NCBI RefSeq assembly: GCF_014058425.1 | Contig: NZ_CP049366.1 | Location: 1,054,001 to 1,118,000 of the forward strand | DNA from: Companilactobacillus pabuli | Lineage (GTDB): Bacteria > Bacillota > Bacilli > Lactobacillales > Lactobacillaceae | Length of the DNA stretch: 64,000 bases | Direction: 5' to 3' | Shown: positions 16,684 to 24,882 of the stretch, one piece after another | Numbering within the stretch: position 1 is the stretch's first letter | Layout: each line of letters begins with the position of its first letter | Program-made: the position numbers and the translations under genes | The notes under the pieces: model-generated | What the model saw: only the letters and a program-made list of their open reading frames with translations | What the model was told of the DNA's origin: nothing | Databases searched by the model: none

Positions 16684-18368
16684 TAGAACAATCCTCCGAT
16701 AGTACCTTCGTTATCAACATCCATGTTCAAAGCTGCTGGTTTTTTAGGAAGTCCTGGCATAGTCATTACGTTACCAGTCAAAACAACAACGAATCCGGCA
16801 CCTAGTTTTGGAATAATATCAGTTACGTGAAGCGTAAAGTCTCTTGGTGAGCCGAGTCTCTTAGGATCATCACTGAGTGAATATTGAGTTTTGGCGATAC
16901 ATACTGGAAGATCATCCCAAGCATTATCTTTTAGTACTTGTAATTGATTACGGGCTTTCTTGCTGTATTCAACGTTGTTAGCACCGTATACTTCTGAAGC
17001 AATTGTCGCAATCTTAGCTTCAGTTGTTTCTTCATCTTCATACAAACGAGTATAGTTGGCAGCCTTTTCAGTAGCTTTAACAACTGCCTTAGCTAGAGCT
17101 TGACCACCTTTACTACCGTTGTGATGAATTTCAGCTAATTGAACATCAACCCCAACTTCATCGCAGAGGCTAGTCAAAAGCTTAATTTCGTTGTCAGTGT
17201 CAGTAGCAAATTTGTTGATAGCGACAACAACAGGGATGTGATAGTAACGCATATTATGAATATGACGTTTCAAATTCTTGAAACCAAGATTTAAAGCATT
17301 CAAGTCTTCGTTTTGAATATCGGCTAATTTTTGACCACCGTTGTATTTCAAAGCACGAACTGTAGCAACGATAACGATGGCATTTGGTGCGTGGTTCAAT
17401 CTTGGCGTTACGATATCTAAAAATTTTTCACCACCAAGGTCAGCTCCAAATCCAGCCTCAGTAACAGCATAGTCACCGAGTTTCATAGCTAGTTTAGTAG
17501 CGAGGATACTATTGCATCCGTGAGCAATATTGGCAAAAGGTCCACCATGAATAATAGCTGGCGTATTTTCCAGTGTTTGAACTAGATTTGGCTTTAAAGC
17601 GTCTTTTAGCAATACTGTGATTGCTCCTTCAACGTGCAAATCTCTGACGAAAACTGGCTTCTTATCGAAAGTATAAGCGATTAAAATACTTGAAATACGT
17701 TCTTTCAAATCATCGATATCTTGTGCTAAACACAATACTGCCATTAATTCACTGGCAACGGTGATTTCAAAATGCTCTTCACGTGGTACCGAGTTGAATG
17801 GACCGCCTAGGCCAACAACAATGTTTCTTAGTGCACGATCATTGATATCCAAAGCACGCTTCCAAACAATTCTTCTAGGATCGATATTTAAAGCATTGCC
17901 TTGATGAATATGGTTATCAATCAAAGCTGCTAAAGTATTGACCGCACTAGTCAAGGCATGCATATCACCTGTAAAGTGAAGATTAATATCTTCCATTGGC
18001 ACTACTTGAGCGTATCCACCACCAGTAGCTCCACCTTTCATTCCCATAACAGGGCCTAAAGATGGTTCACGAAGTGCTAAAACAGTTTTTTTGCCTAGTG
18101 ATTGTAAAGAATCAGCCAAACCAATAGCTACAGTCGACTTACCTTCTCCAGCTGGAGTAGGATTAATGGAAGTTACTAAGATCAACTTGCCATCATCTTT
18201 TTCTTCCATAGTTTTTTTAATACTACGACCAGAAAATTTAGCCTTATAGTGACCGTATGGTTCAATATCATCTGGTGTTAAACCTACTTTTTTAGCAATT
18301 TCGTTAATATTCTTCATATTGTCATGCTCATTAATTTGAGCAATTTCGATATCACTTGGAAATGACAT
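16683..18368 (-). CDS. fhs: formate-tetrahydrofolate ligase
   Basis: 561 residues from ATG 18368, preceded by AGCAGGTG at 6 nt; a GTG three codons earlier lies inside that Shine-Dalgarno and is less likely. ATP-dependent synthesis of 10-formyl-THF from formate and THF, feeding purine and fMet-tRNA synthesis. P-loop [35 protein letters not shown] split around residue 115, and [21 protein letters not shown] motifs are present. The product ends [14 protein letters not shown] as is usual. It overlaps the EbsA-like gene upstream by 17 nt and touches lspA downstream, so these are likely cotranscribed. Confidence 0.96.
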   Translation of the reverse strand: MSFPSDIEIAQINEHDNMKNINEIAKKVGLTPDDIEPYGHYKAKFSGRSIKKTMEEKDDGKLILVTSINPTPAGEGKSTVAIGLADSLQSLGKKTVLALREPSLGPVMGMKGGATGGGYAQVVPMEDINLHFTGDMHALTSAVNTLAALIDNHIHQGNALNIDPRRIVWKRALDINDRALRNIVVGLGGPFNSVPREEHFEITVASELMAVLCLAQDIDDLKERISSILIAYTFDKKPVFVRDLHVEGAITVLLKDALKPNLVQTLENTPAIIHGGPFANIAHGCNSILATKLAMKLGDYAVTEAGFGADLGGEKFLDIVTPRLNHAPNAIVIVATVRALKYNGGQKLADIQNEDLNALNLGFKNLKRHIHNMRYYHIPVVVAINKFATDTDNEIKLLTSLCDEVGVDVQLAEIHHNGSKGGQALAKAVVKATEKAANYTRLYEDEETTEAKIATIASEVYGANNVEYSKKARNQLQVLKDNAWDDLPVCIAKTQYSLSDDPKRLGSPRDFTLHVTDIIPKLGAGFVVVLTGNVMTMPGLPKKPAALNMDVDNEGTIGGLF

Positions 18369-18750
18369 TGCTTTCACCTGCTTCTTTTTTGATTATATTT
18401 AAAATTCCCTTTGTAGAAATAATCTTGAATGGAAAGAAATCCCGATTGCTAAAATGGAATTCCATTGTCCAATTATTGTCCGCCCTTATGTTAACATCTT
18501 CATGCTTAAATACACGTGTCTTATAGTATGGTTCTTTGATAATGATCTCGTTTTTTGAGATTTTGATCCAAGAATTGGCAATAATATAAAAGACATAAAT
18601 GCCATCTATGATCCAAACTATAAATGGAATAAAACTAAACGCCATGATCTCTAGTTGTAAAATAATACCTAAACAAGCTAGACTTAATGCAATAGACCAC
18701 ATGATCACGCCCCATGCGCCAGTTGGTTGAACAAAATGTTTCTTTGACAT
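18352..18750 (-). CDS. EbsA-like small membrane protein
   Basis: 132 residues. Two hydrophobic helices (about 14-32 and 38-57, [20 protein letters not shown]) followed by a soluble PH-like beta-rich tail ([27 protein letters not shown]). Length, topology and position beside an RNase H-like gene fit the EbsA family of Enterococcus and lactobacilli. Function of EbsA is not established. It overlaps fhs by 17 nt and is divergent from the RNase H-like gene with only 27 bp between them. Confidence 0.6.
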   Translation of the reverse strand: MSKKHFVQPTGAWGVIMWSIALSLACLGIILQLEIMAFSFIPFIVWIIDGIYVFYIIANSWIKISKNEIIIKEPYYKTRVFKHEDVNIRADNNWTMEFHFSNRDFFPFKIISTKGILNIIKKEAGESNVISK

Positions 18751-18777
18751 AATTTCTCCTGAAAGGTTCTAAATAAT

Positions 18778-19182
18778 ATGATTAAATTGTACACCGATGC
18801 CGGATTAAATACTAATTTAAATCTTGGCGTCGTTGCGTTTGTAATAAAGCAAAATAATAAATTTTATAGTGAGGCGTTTGAACAGGATTTTAATGACAAT
18901 CATTATCTAGAATTCTTAGCATTAAAAGTTGCTTTGAAAAAGATTATAGAAAACAATTGGAATGATGATCCTATTCAAATTCACTCAGACAGCCAAATAG
19001 TAATTGATAGTTTGAATAAAAAATACTCTAAACACTATCAACCGATATTAGATGAAATCCTAATTGAACTGGAATCGTTTCCATTTTACTTTGCTAAACA
19101 CATCTCAGACAAGGAAAACAGTGCTGCTCACGCCCAAGTTCATCAAAAAATGTTAAACATTCGTAAACATAGGTCCAAATAG
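18778..19182 (+). CDS. RNase HI-like protein (YpdQ type)
   Basis: 134 residues with the RNase H fold order: LYTDAG (D7), NHYLEFLAL (E45), IHSDSQIVID (D71), and C-terminal DKENSAAHAQVH. The usual fourth acidic residue in N-x-x-A-D is His118 here, so the metal site is not fully canonical. GAAAGG lies upstream of the ATG. Probable role is cleavage of RNA in RNA-DNA hybrids, but low-activity homologues exist in Bacillus. Confidence 0.75.
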   Translation: MIKLYTDAGLNTNLNLGVVAFVIKQNNKFYSEAFEQDFNDNHYLEFLALKVALKKIIENNWNDDPIQIHSDSQIVIDSLNKKYSKHYQPILDEILIELESFPFYFAKHISDKENSAAHAQVHQKMLNIRKHRSK

Positions 19183-19203
19183 TTTTTAGAAAATAAAAAC
19201 TAT
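19179..19203 (+). terminator. A/T-rich hairpin at the RNase H-like stop codon
   Basis: Perfect 9-bp arms ATAGTTTTT / AAAAACTAT with a 7-nt loop starting at the stop codon. No U-run follows, so termination would be weak; it may protect the 3' end instead. Confidence 0.35.
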
Positions 19204-19248
19204 GCTACGATTAAACCGTTTTCAATTAATATTGAGGGGGATTTCCTT

Positions 19249-20262
19249 ATGTACTACGTTGTAATGAAAGATCGTGACATCCGCGATAATCTTGCTACTG
19301 AGCAATATTTAATGAATAACGTAAAATTTGATGAACCATTAGTCCTATTTTACATTGAAAAACCTTGTATCATTGTTGGTCGTAACCAAAATACACTCGA
19401 AGAGATCAATAGTGACTACATCAAGGATAACAACATCACTGTTACTCGTCGTATTTCTGGTGGTGGTGCTGTCTATCAAGATTTAGGCAACCTATGCTTT
19501 AGTTTCGTTGTCGATTCTAATGACAAAAACTTTGGTGATTTCAAGTCGTTTACCCAACCAATCATAGACGCTTTGCATCAAATGGGCGCTACTACCGCTG
19601 AAGTTTCTGGTCGAAACGATTTGTTAGTCGATGGTAAGAAGTTCTCTGGAAATGCAATGTATTCTAGAAACGGCAAAACTTTCTCACATGGTACCTTATC
19701 TTTAGATGTTGACTTGGATGTTTTGACTAAGGCTTTACACGTTCAAAAAGATAAAATTGCTTCTAAGGGTATTAAATCAATCAGAAGTCGTGTAACCAAC
19801 CTTCGTCCTTACTTAGCTCCTGAATATCAAGATCTAACTACAGAGCAATTCCGTGATCGTTTGTTGTTGGAACTATTCCACGCCAACAATCTTGATGAAA
19901 TTAAAGATCGAGAGTATATCGTAACTCCAGCAGATCAAAAAGCCATTGATAAGATCAAAGAGCAATATTATTACAATTGGGATTGGGTTTACGGAAAATC
20001 CCCTGCTTTCAGTGCTAAGCAAAGAAAACATTTCGATATGGGAACGGTTGATATCCGCTACAATGTCGAAAATGGTGTCGTTGAAAACGTGGAGATCTAT
20101 GGTGATTTCTTCGGTATGAAAGATGTTAATGATATTAAACAAAAATTATTAAATGTTAAATTTGATCGCGATGAAATTTTAAAGGTTCTCAATCAATTTA
20201 ATTTGGATGATTATTTTAAGGGAATTCCTGAACAAGAATTAGGAAAACTCTTTACTCCATAA
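19249..20262 (+). CDS. lplA: lipoate-protein ligase A
   Basis: 337 residues. Activates free lipoate with ATP and attaches it to lipoyl domains of E2 or GcvH proteins. Signatures: PCIIVGRNQNTLEEIN, RRISGGGAVYQDLGNLCFSFV (lipoate-binding RRxxGGGxV), GRNDLLVDGKKFSGNAMY with catalytic Lys, and HGTLSLDVD; a C-terminal accessory domain (about 250-337) completes the two-domain LplA1 form. GAGGGGG precedes the ATG. Own terminator at 20291, so monocistronic. No lipoylated enzyme is in the window. Confidence 0.94.
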   Translation: MYYVVMKDRDIRDNLATEQYLMNNVKFDEPLVLFYIEKPCIIVGRNQNTLEEINSDYIKDNNITVTRRISGGGAVYQDLGNLCFSFVVDSNDKNFGDFKSFTQPIIDALHQMGATTAEVSGRNDLLVDGKKFSGNAMYSRNGKTFSHGTLSLDVDLDVLTKALHVQKDKIASKGIKSIRSRVTNLRPYLAPEYQDLTTEQFRDRLLLELFHANNLDEIKDREYIVTPADQKAIDKIKEQYYYNWDWVYGKSPAFSAKQRKHFDMGTVDIRYNVENGVVENVEIYGDFFGMKDVNDIKQKLLNVKFDRDEILKVLNQFNLDDYFKGIPEQELGKLFTP

Positions 20263-20290
20263 CAGAAATTGGCCTTCTCTACAAAACAAA

Positions 20291-20330
20291 ACGAGTCGGG
20301 AAAAATAATTCTCGACTCGTTTTTTATTTT
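20291..20330 (+). terminator. strong terminator after lplA
   Basis: ACGAGTCGGGA pairs with TCTCGACTCGT around AAAAATAAT, followed by TTTTTTATTTTT. Confidence 0.9.
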
Positions 20331-20362
20331 TGTTATGATTATCTTTAATGAGGGGTTAAAAG

Positions 20363-21307
20363 ATGATTAATGAAATTGTTTTAAATGATTCAATAAAATT
20401 AATTGACGTTCATTCTACAACTAATTTAAATGACACTGATCGTATGAAATTGATTGAAGAATATCGACTAACTAACGAAGTTTTAGATTATGCTGATGAT
20501 GAAAATGAGCGTGCTCGTTTTGAATATGATGAATTGAGTAAAACTTACCTGATTGTCTATAATGTTCAAAATGAAAATGATCAAACTGATGATTTATCGC
20601 AACGTGTCCTACCGATTTCATTTGCCATCAAAAATCAACAATTATTTTTGTTTACTAATGATGCTACGCACTATATCAAAGACTATATAATCAATGTTAA
20701 AAATCATTTAAGTCCAAGATCTCAAAAACAAATTTGGGAATTCATTTTTAATACTTTTGATCAAATCTCTAGTGATTATAGTGACCAAATCAGCGAAATA
20801 GACTTACAAAGAAATAAAATTCAAGCTTTAATTCGTCGTCATCATTCATCAGAGAATCAAATTCTTGATTTGTCCGATTTAGAAGATTTAACGACGTATT
20901 TAAATACTGCTATTAATGACAACTATACTGTCGTAAAACAGCTCCAGATGGTTTGTAGTGGCAATTCGCAAGTGATTCATCTGAACAAAGTCAGCAAAGA
21001 GCATTTACATGATTCTTTGGTCGAAATTGAACAAATAAAAAATCAAGTTGACTTAAGTTCTGACATTACCGACCGAATCTCCAATACATATAACAATATT
21101 CTCAATAATAGAACAAATACGACCATGAAGATACTGACAGTTTACACCATTATTCTCAGTATCCCCACGATCGTATCGGGTTTTTACGGTATGAATATGA
21201 AATTACCCATTGCTGACCAAAAATGGTCCTGGATATTCTCACTGATCATTACCGTAGCTATTATTTTAATCATTCTCTGGGACTTGCATCGCAGAAATAG
21301 TCTTTAG
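20363..21307 (+). CDS. corA: CorA-family magnesium/divalent cation transporter
   Basis: 314 residues. Long cytoplasmic N-terminal alpha/beta and stalk-helix region (1-250), then two C-terminal membrane helices (TMKILTVYTIILSIPTIVSGF and SWIFSLIITVAIILIILW) separated by the pore signature YGMN (GFYGMNMKLP). A basic tail HRRNSL follows. GAGGGG precedes the ATG. It converges on the ypsC-like gene; the two stop codons overlap (21304-21307) and no terminator lies between them. Confidence 0.9.
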   Translation: MINEIVLNDSIKLIDVHSTTNLNDTDRMKLIEEYRLTNEVLDYADDENERARFEYDELSKTYLIVYNVQNENDQTDDLSQRVLPISFAIKNQQLFLFTNDATHYIKDYIINVKNHLSPRSQKQIWEFIFNTFDQISSDYSDQISEIDLQRNKIQALIRRHHSSENQILDLSDLEDLTTYLNTAINDNYTVVKQLQMVCSGNSQVIHLNKVSKEHLHDSLVEIEQIKNQVDLSSDITDRISNTYNNILNNRTNTTMKILTVYTIILSIPTIVSGFYGMNMKLPIADQKWSWIFSLIITVAIILIILWDLHRRNSL

Positions 21308-22419
21308 TGTTTTGCCCAGTATTGATAAAAGTCAGTTCTAATTGAACCGTTATATAACTTACGTTTCTTGGTTGCTTGTTGACCATAGTACTTTTCAAAT
21401 TCAGTATCACTAGTCAAAATATATTTATTCCAAGTGGGAGCGGTCGCAAAGACTTCTCCCATTTCTTTATAGAGTTTACGAACGTTTTCCATATCACTCA
21501 TACGTTGACCGTAAGGAGGATTGGTAATGATTGTTCCGTATTCCCCTTCAATCTTTAAATCTTTAACAGCAATTTGTTTGAATTGGATGTCATGCAAAAC
21601 ACCAGCATCATGAGCATTCAATTTTGCAATATCGATCATTGACCCATCAATATCACTAGCGAAGATATTTAGATCAATCTTTTTTTCGCCAGCTTTGGCT
21701 TCTTCTTTCAAGTTAGTTAAGATTTTAGGATCAAACCAATCGAAATCTTCAAACAAGAAATGACGTTGAATTCCAGGAGCAATATTTCTAGCTAAGCGAG
21801 CTGCTTCAATCGCAATTGTACCAGAACCAGTTGTTGGATCGATGAAGGGATCCTCTTCGGGATGCCAAACTGTTAAAAGGATCATTGCCGCAGCAAAATT
21901 TTCTTTCAACGGAGCAGCACCGTGTTCAACACGATAACCACGTTTATACAGTGAATCACCAGTTGTATCAAGCGTTATTTCAACCATATCTTTGTGAATT
22001 CGAGTTTCAATTTGAAATTTTGCACCAGTCTCTGGCAATCTGCCACGACGCATGAAAACATCGGCCATCTTATTAACGATGGCTTTTTTAGTAATCGCTT
22101 GAATATCTCTTTCGGAATGCAATTGTGATTTAACGGTTCTTGCTTTGACAGGAAAAGCTGCGTTCAAAGGTAACCAGTTATCCCAGTCAATTGCGTAAAC
22201 TTTATCGAATAGCTCTTCAAATGTTACTGCTTTAAAACTACCGATCAAGATCTTGATTCTATCGGCACTGCGTAACCAAAGATTAGCCCTAGCGATATCT
22301 TCATATTCACCATCAAAATAGACTTTACCATTCTCAGTCTTTGTATCGTATCCCAAATTTTGTAATTCCTTTGCGGTTACAGATTCAAAGCCGCTTGACA
22401 TAGTCGCAATTAATTTCAT
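21304..22419 (-). CDS. ypsC: THUMP-domain RNA methyltransferase (YpsC/RlmL-type)
   Basis: 371 residues. N-terminal ferredoxin-like and THUMP region (1-165: IATMSSGFESVTAKELQNLGY, AITKKAIVNKMADVF), then class I SAM methyltransferase with DPTTGSGTIAIEAARLARN (motif I), FASDIDGSMIDIAKLNAHDAG, and IITNPPYGQRM (NPPY, base N-methylation). Predicted 23S rRNA guanine N2-methyltransferase. It directly precedes rnpB, as in Bacillus. GAGGGG before ATG. Confidence 0.88.
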   Translation of the reverse strand: MKLIATMSSGFESVTAKELQNLGYDTKTENGKVYFDGEYEDIARANLWLRSADRIKILIGSFKAVTFEELFDKVYAIDWDNWLPLNAAFPVKARTVKSQLHSERDIQAITKKAIVNKMADVFMRRGRLPETGAKFQIETRIHKDMVEITLDTTGDSLYKRGYRVEHGAAPLKENFAAAMILLTVWHPEEDPFIDPTTGSGTIAIEAARLARNIAPGIQRHFLFEDFDWFDPKILTNLKEEAKAGEKKIDLNIFASDIDGSMIDIAKLNAHDAGVLHDIQFKQIAVKDLKIEGEYGTIITNPPYGQRMSDMENVRKLYKEMGEVFATAPTWNKYILTSDTEFEKYYGQQATKKRKLYNGSIRTDFYQYWAKH

Positions 22420-22455
22420 ATTGCCCCTCTTGTTTTTTATTATTTAATTTTTTGT

Positions 22456-22482
22456 ATAAAAAAAGGACGAACAAGTCGTCCC
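22456..22482 (-). terminator. rnpB terminator
   Basis: Minus-strand GGACGAC-TTG-TTCGTCC hairpin followed by TTTTTTT. Confidence 0.85.
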
Positions 22483-22484
22483 TC

Positions 22485-22866
22485 TGCCTCGATAAACTCC
22501 TATAGGCCACGTTCTGTTCATGTATTAGGTTGGCAAACCTAACACAGTTAGTAATCATCTATCTACAATTAAGCCTTCACAGTAGATTCATTTCTCGTTA
22601 TGAAGCGCCCCTACCAAAGTTTGGGTTGCCCGCTTGCGGGGTTTACCTCGTTCCACCACTGCAATTTCTCACAGTAATACGTCTCTGTGGCACTTTCAAG
22701 CTATTAACACATAGTCTCACTGACCTTAGTGCTTTCGCTGCCGTTACCCGAAGGTACCTTGGCTTATTGGGCCAAGCACAAACACTGCAAACATCTCAGT
22801 TCGCGCGGGCGTGGACCTTCCTCAGCCTAGATAACTAGACCGCGATTACTCGTAATTTACCGACTT
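22485..22866 (-). ncRNA. rnpB: RNase P RNA, bacterial class B
   Basis: The catalytic RNA of RNase P, which matures tRNA 5' ends. On the minus strand the conserved core blocks appear in order: GAGTAATCGCGG, GAGGAAGGTCCACGC, CGGGTAACGGCAG-type ACCTTCGGGTAACGGCAG, GAAAGTGCCACAGAGACG, GTGGAACGAGGTAAACCCC, CAACCCAAACTTTGGTAGGGG, and GTAGATAGATGATTACT. P1 can be drawn between TCGGTAAA at the 5' end and TTTATCGA at the 3' end, which sets the boundaries to within a few bases. The layout is like the Bacillus B type. GAGGAAGGTCC shows one change from the common GAGGAAAGTCC. Confidence 0.95.
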
Positions 22867-22870
22867 GAAC

Positions 22871-22898
22871 AGTATACACTAAATTCAATTAAATTCAA
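22871..22898 (-). promoter_or_regulatory. rnpB promoter
   Basis: Minus-strand TTGAAT (22893-22898), 16-bp spacer, TATACT (22871-22876). It places transcription start close to the rnpB 5' end near 22866. Confidence 0.65.
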
Positions 22899-22938
22899 AC
22901 CCGAATTACTGATTAGTCATAAAATAATTTATCAGTGC

Positions 22939-23589
22939 TTAAAATTGATTGAAATTATTGTTATTATTCATATTTCCATTAAAATTATTTTGTCCAGGAT
23001 TTGGATTGTTCATTGGACGATTAGCTTGGAAATTATTATTAGCATTAGGGTTGGGATTATTAAAGTTATTATTCATGGGACGGTTCATTCTAGGATTGAT
23101 CTCTTGATGACCACTCTCAACGCCGTTATGATTCATATTATTAGGTACGACAGCTGATGCGAATTGTTTTGTCTCATTATTTTCGTCTGGTAGACCATTG
23201 CTGAAGTCATGGCCAAAGACACGCTTTTCAAGATTAGAAATACGTCTCAAAATATCATAGTTAGTTGAAGCTCCAGCAGTAGAACTCTTTGGTTGAGGTC
23301 TCATTCGATTATTTTGTGGACGTTGTTGAAAATTTGAATTAGGATTATTATTTCCAGAACTAGCATTACGTGCTTGCATTAAGCGTTCGTTTTCACTTTT
23401 AAGTTGATCGATCTCATTAGCAAATGTTTCGTAATCTTTAATGATTCCATCCAAAAATTGATCGACCTCTGTTGGGTCATAACCACGCATTTTAGTTTTG
23501 AATTCTTTTTGTAGAATATCATTTGGTTGATAATTTAATGAAAGATCATTGTTGTTTGTTTGTGGATTCATTCCATTCATATTATTCAT
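22939..23589 (-). CDS. gpsB: GpsB cell-division/elongation regulator with long Asn-rich regions
   Basis: 216 residues, about twice the usual GpsB length. Residues 20-70 are the DivIVA-type membrane and PBP1-binding domain (DILQKEFKTKMRGYDPTEVDQFLDGIIKDYE, described in parts: KEFKTKMRGYDPTEV and coiled coil DQLKSENERLMQAR). A disordered N/Q/P-rich linker (77-108) precedes the conserved C-terminal helix TNYDILRRISNLEKRVFG (about 109-126). A further 90-residue tail made of Asn, Pro, Met and Phe (RPMNN, NNNFN, NPNPN) follows and is not part of ordinary GpsB. Neighbour pbp1A encodes its usual partner. GGGGTG lies upstream of the ATG. Confidence 0.92.
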   Translation of the reverse strand: MNNMNGMNPQTNNNDLSLNYQPNDILQKEFKTKMRGYDPTEVDQFLDGIIKDYETFANEIDQLKSENERLMQARNASSGNNNPNSNFQQRPQNNRMRPQPKSSTAGASTNYDILRRISNLEKRVFGHDFSNGLPDENNETKQFASAVVPNNMNHNGVESGHQEINPRMNRPMNNNFNNPNPNANNNFQANRPMNNPNPGQNNFNGNMNNNNNFNQF

Positions 23590-23633
23590 TTAAAACACCC
23601 CAGTGTTAATTATTGTCAATTTATCTTGTACTT

Positions 23634-24182
23634 TTAACTATCATATAACATATTAGCAAAGTCCTGCATAGAATCAAAATCAATTAATTCCAATTGATAG
23701 TCGATCCCACGATCCTGATAAGCTTTGATAGCTTCATAATCATATTTGGGCTTGCCACCACTATCCGGATCATAAAAAATCAAAGCACCATCAGTATGCT
23801 TGAGCATGAATTCTTGCCATACTCTTAATTGTCTAGGATTATGATAACTCATATTGGAAACTTTATTGACATAGTCAGCATTTCTTAAAAAAACATTTAA
23901 CAATAGCTGATTTTTTTCATTCCATTGATTGCCAAATTCTGAAAACGGTAGCATTACTGCATGTCTAATATTATAGCCCTTTTTCTTCACTTCTTGCACG
24001 GCTTTTCCAACTATTTGTTCCGTACCTAATTGAGCTCCGGTAATGACCCATTCCATCCCATCTTCAGCGTAGTCGGTAATTCTTTGACTAAAAAAGTCTT
24101 GAATTACTTTGGCTTTTGGGTCATCATCTTTAAAAATACCTAACTCGTAAGAACGGTAACCGGTGATCCATAAATTTTTAAT
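23634..24182 (-). CDS. ypsA: YpsA-like SLOG-superfamily protein (DUF1273)
   Basis: About 183 residues. Begins KNLWITGYRSYELGIF and carries EWVITGAQLGTEQIVGKAV and MLPFSEFGNQW, signatures of YpsA, a Rossmann-like SLOG protein linked to cell division in Bacillus and Staphylococcus. No ATG/GTG is near the conserved N-terminus. Codons after the Shine-Dalgarno GGAGGG read TTC TTT ATC ATT AAA AAT TTA TGG. Alignment to family members puts the first residue at ATT (24180-24182). The only standard start, TTG at 24198-24200, overlaps the Shine-Dalgarno and would add six residues. Divergent from recU. Confidence 0.88.
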   Translation of the reverse strand: MKNLWITGYRSYELGIFKDDDPKAKVIQDFFSQRITDYAEDGMEWVITGAQLGTEQIVGKAVQEVKKKGYNIRHAVMLPFSEFGNQWNEKNQLLLNVFLRNADYVNKVSNMSYHNPRQLRVWQEFMLKHTDGALIFYDPDSGGKPKYDYEAIKAYQDRGIDYQLELIDFDSMQDFANMLYDS

Positions 24183-24224
24183 GATAAAGAATCCCTCCAA
24201 TAATTATTATTTTTACCATCATGG

Positions 24225-24230
24225 TATAAT
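24225..24230 (+). promoter_or_regulatory. -10 box of recU-pbp1A
   Basis: TATAAT 23 bp upstream of the recU TTG start. No clear -35 at 16-18 bp. Confidence 0.45.
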
Positions 24231-24252
24231 TTGCAGAGTAGGAGTTGATATT

Positions 24253-24882
24253 TTGAAAATAAACTACCCCGATGGGCGTGTTTTCCATAATAATCGTCCG
24301 TCAAAACCTTCTTTAAATACCAGTGCCAAAAAGAAACTTATTTTTGGTGATCGTGGTATGACCCTTGAAGAAGAGATTAATGAAAGCAACAAGTATTACC
24401 GTAGTCACGACATTGCTGTGATTTACAAAAAACCTACGCCAATACAAATTGTCAAGGTCGACTACCCTAAAAGAAGTAAGGCTGTCATCAGAGAAGCTTA
24501 TTTCCGTCAGGCATCTACGACTGATTACAATGGCGTATACAATGGCTACTATGTTGATTTTGAAGCTAAGGAAACGAAAAATAAAAATACTTTTCCTTTA
24601 AAAAACTTTCATCAACATCAAATCGATCATCTTAGGATGTGTCAAAAACAAGGTGGTATCTGTTTTGTTATTATAAAATACGTAACTTTAAAACGCTATT
24701 TTATAATGCCAGCAGACGACCTCTTCGTTCATTGGGATGCCCAAAAGCACGATGGCGCAAAATCCATTCAGCTTAAGGATATCATTGACTGTTCAATTGA
24801 GATCAAAGCTAATTATGATCCTACTTTACCTTATATTGATGCCATACAACAATTGATAGAAAGTGGGAAGGAGAAAGAATGA
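24253..24882 (+). CDS. recU: Holliday junction resolvase RecU
   Basis: 209 residues from TTG 24253, with AGGAG 8 nt upstream; the frame continues further 5' but homologues begin at MKINYPDGR. Structure-specific endonuclease resolving four-way junctions in recombination and chromosome segregation. Nuclease core: RGMTLEEEINESNKYY, TDYNGVYNGYYVDFEAKET with acidic D and E plus catalytic K, and FPLKNFHQHQIDHL. It overlaps pbp1A by 4 nt (ATGA), the conserved recU-ponA arrangement. Confidence 0.94.
   Translation: MKINYPDGRVFHNNRPSKPSLNTSAKKKLIFGDRGMTLEEEINESNKYYRSHDIAVIYKKPTPIQIVKVDYPKRSKAVIREAYFRQASTTDYNGVYNGYYVDFEAKETKNKNTFPLKNFHQHQIDHLRMCQKQGGICFVIIKYVTLKRYFIMPADDLFVHWDAQKHDGAKSIQLKDIIDCSIEIKANYDPTLPYIDAIQQLIESGKEKE

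Noticed and set aside
22530-22838. 102-codon plus-strand ORF
   Set aside because: It is antisense to the conserved core of RNase P RNA and explained by that RNA.
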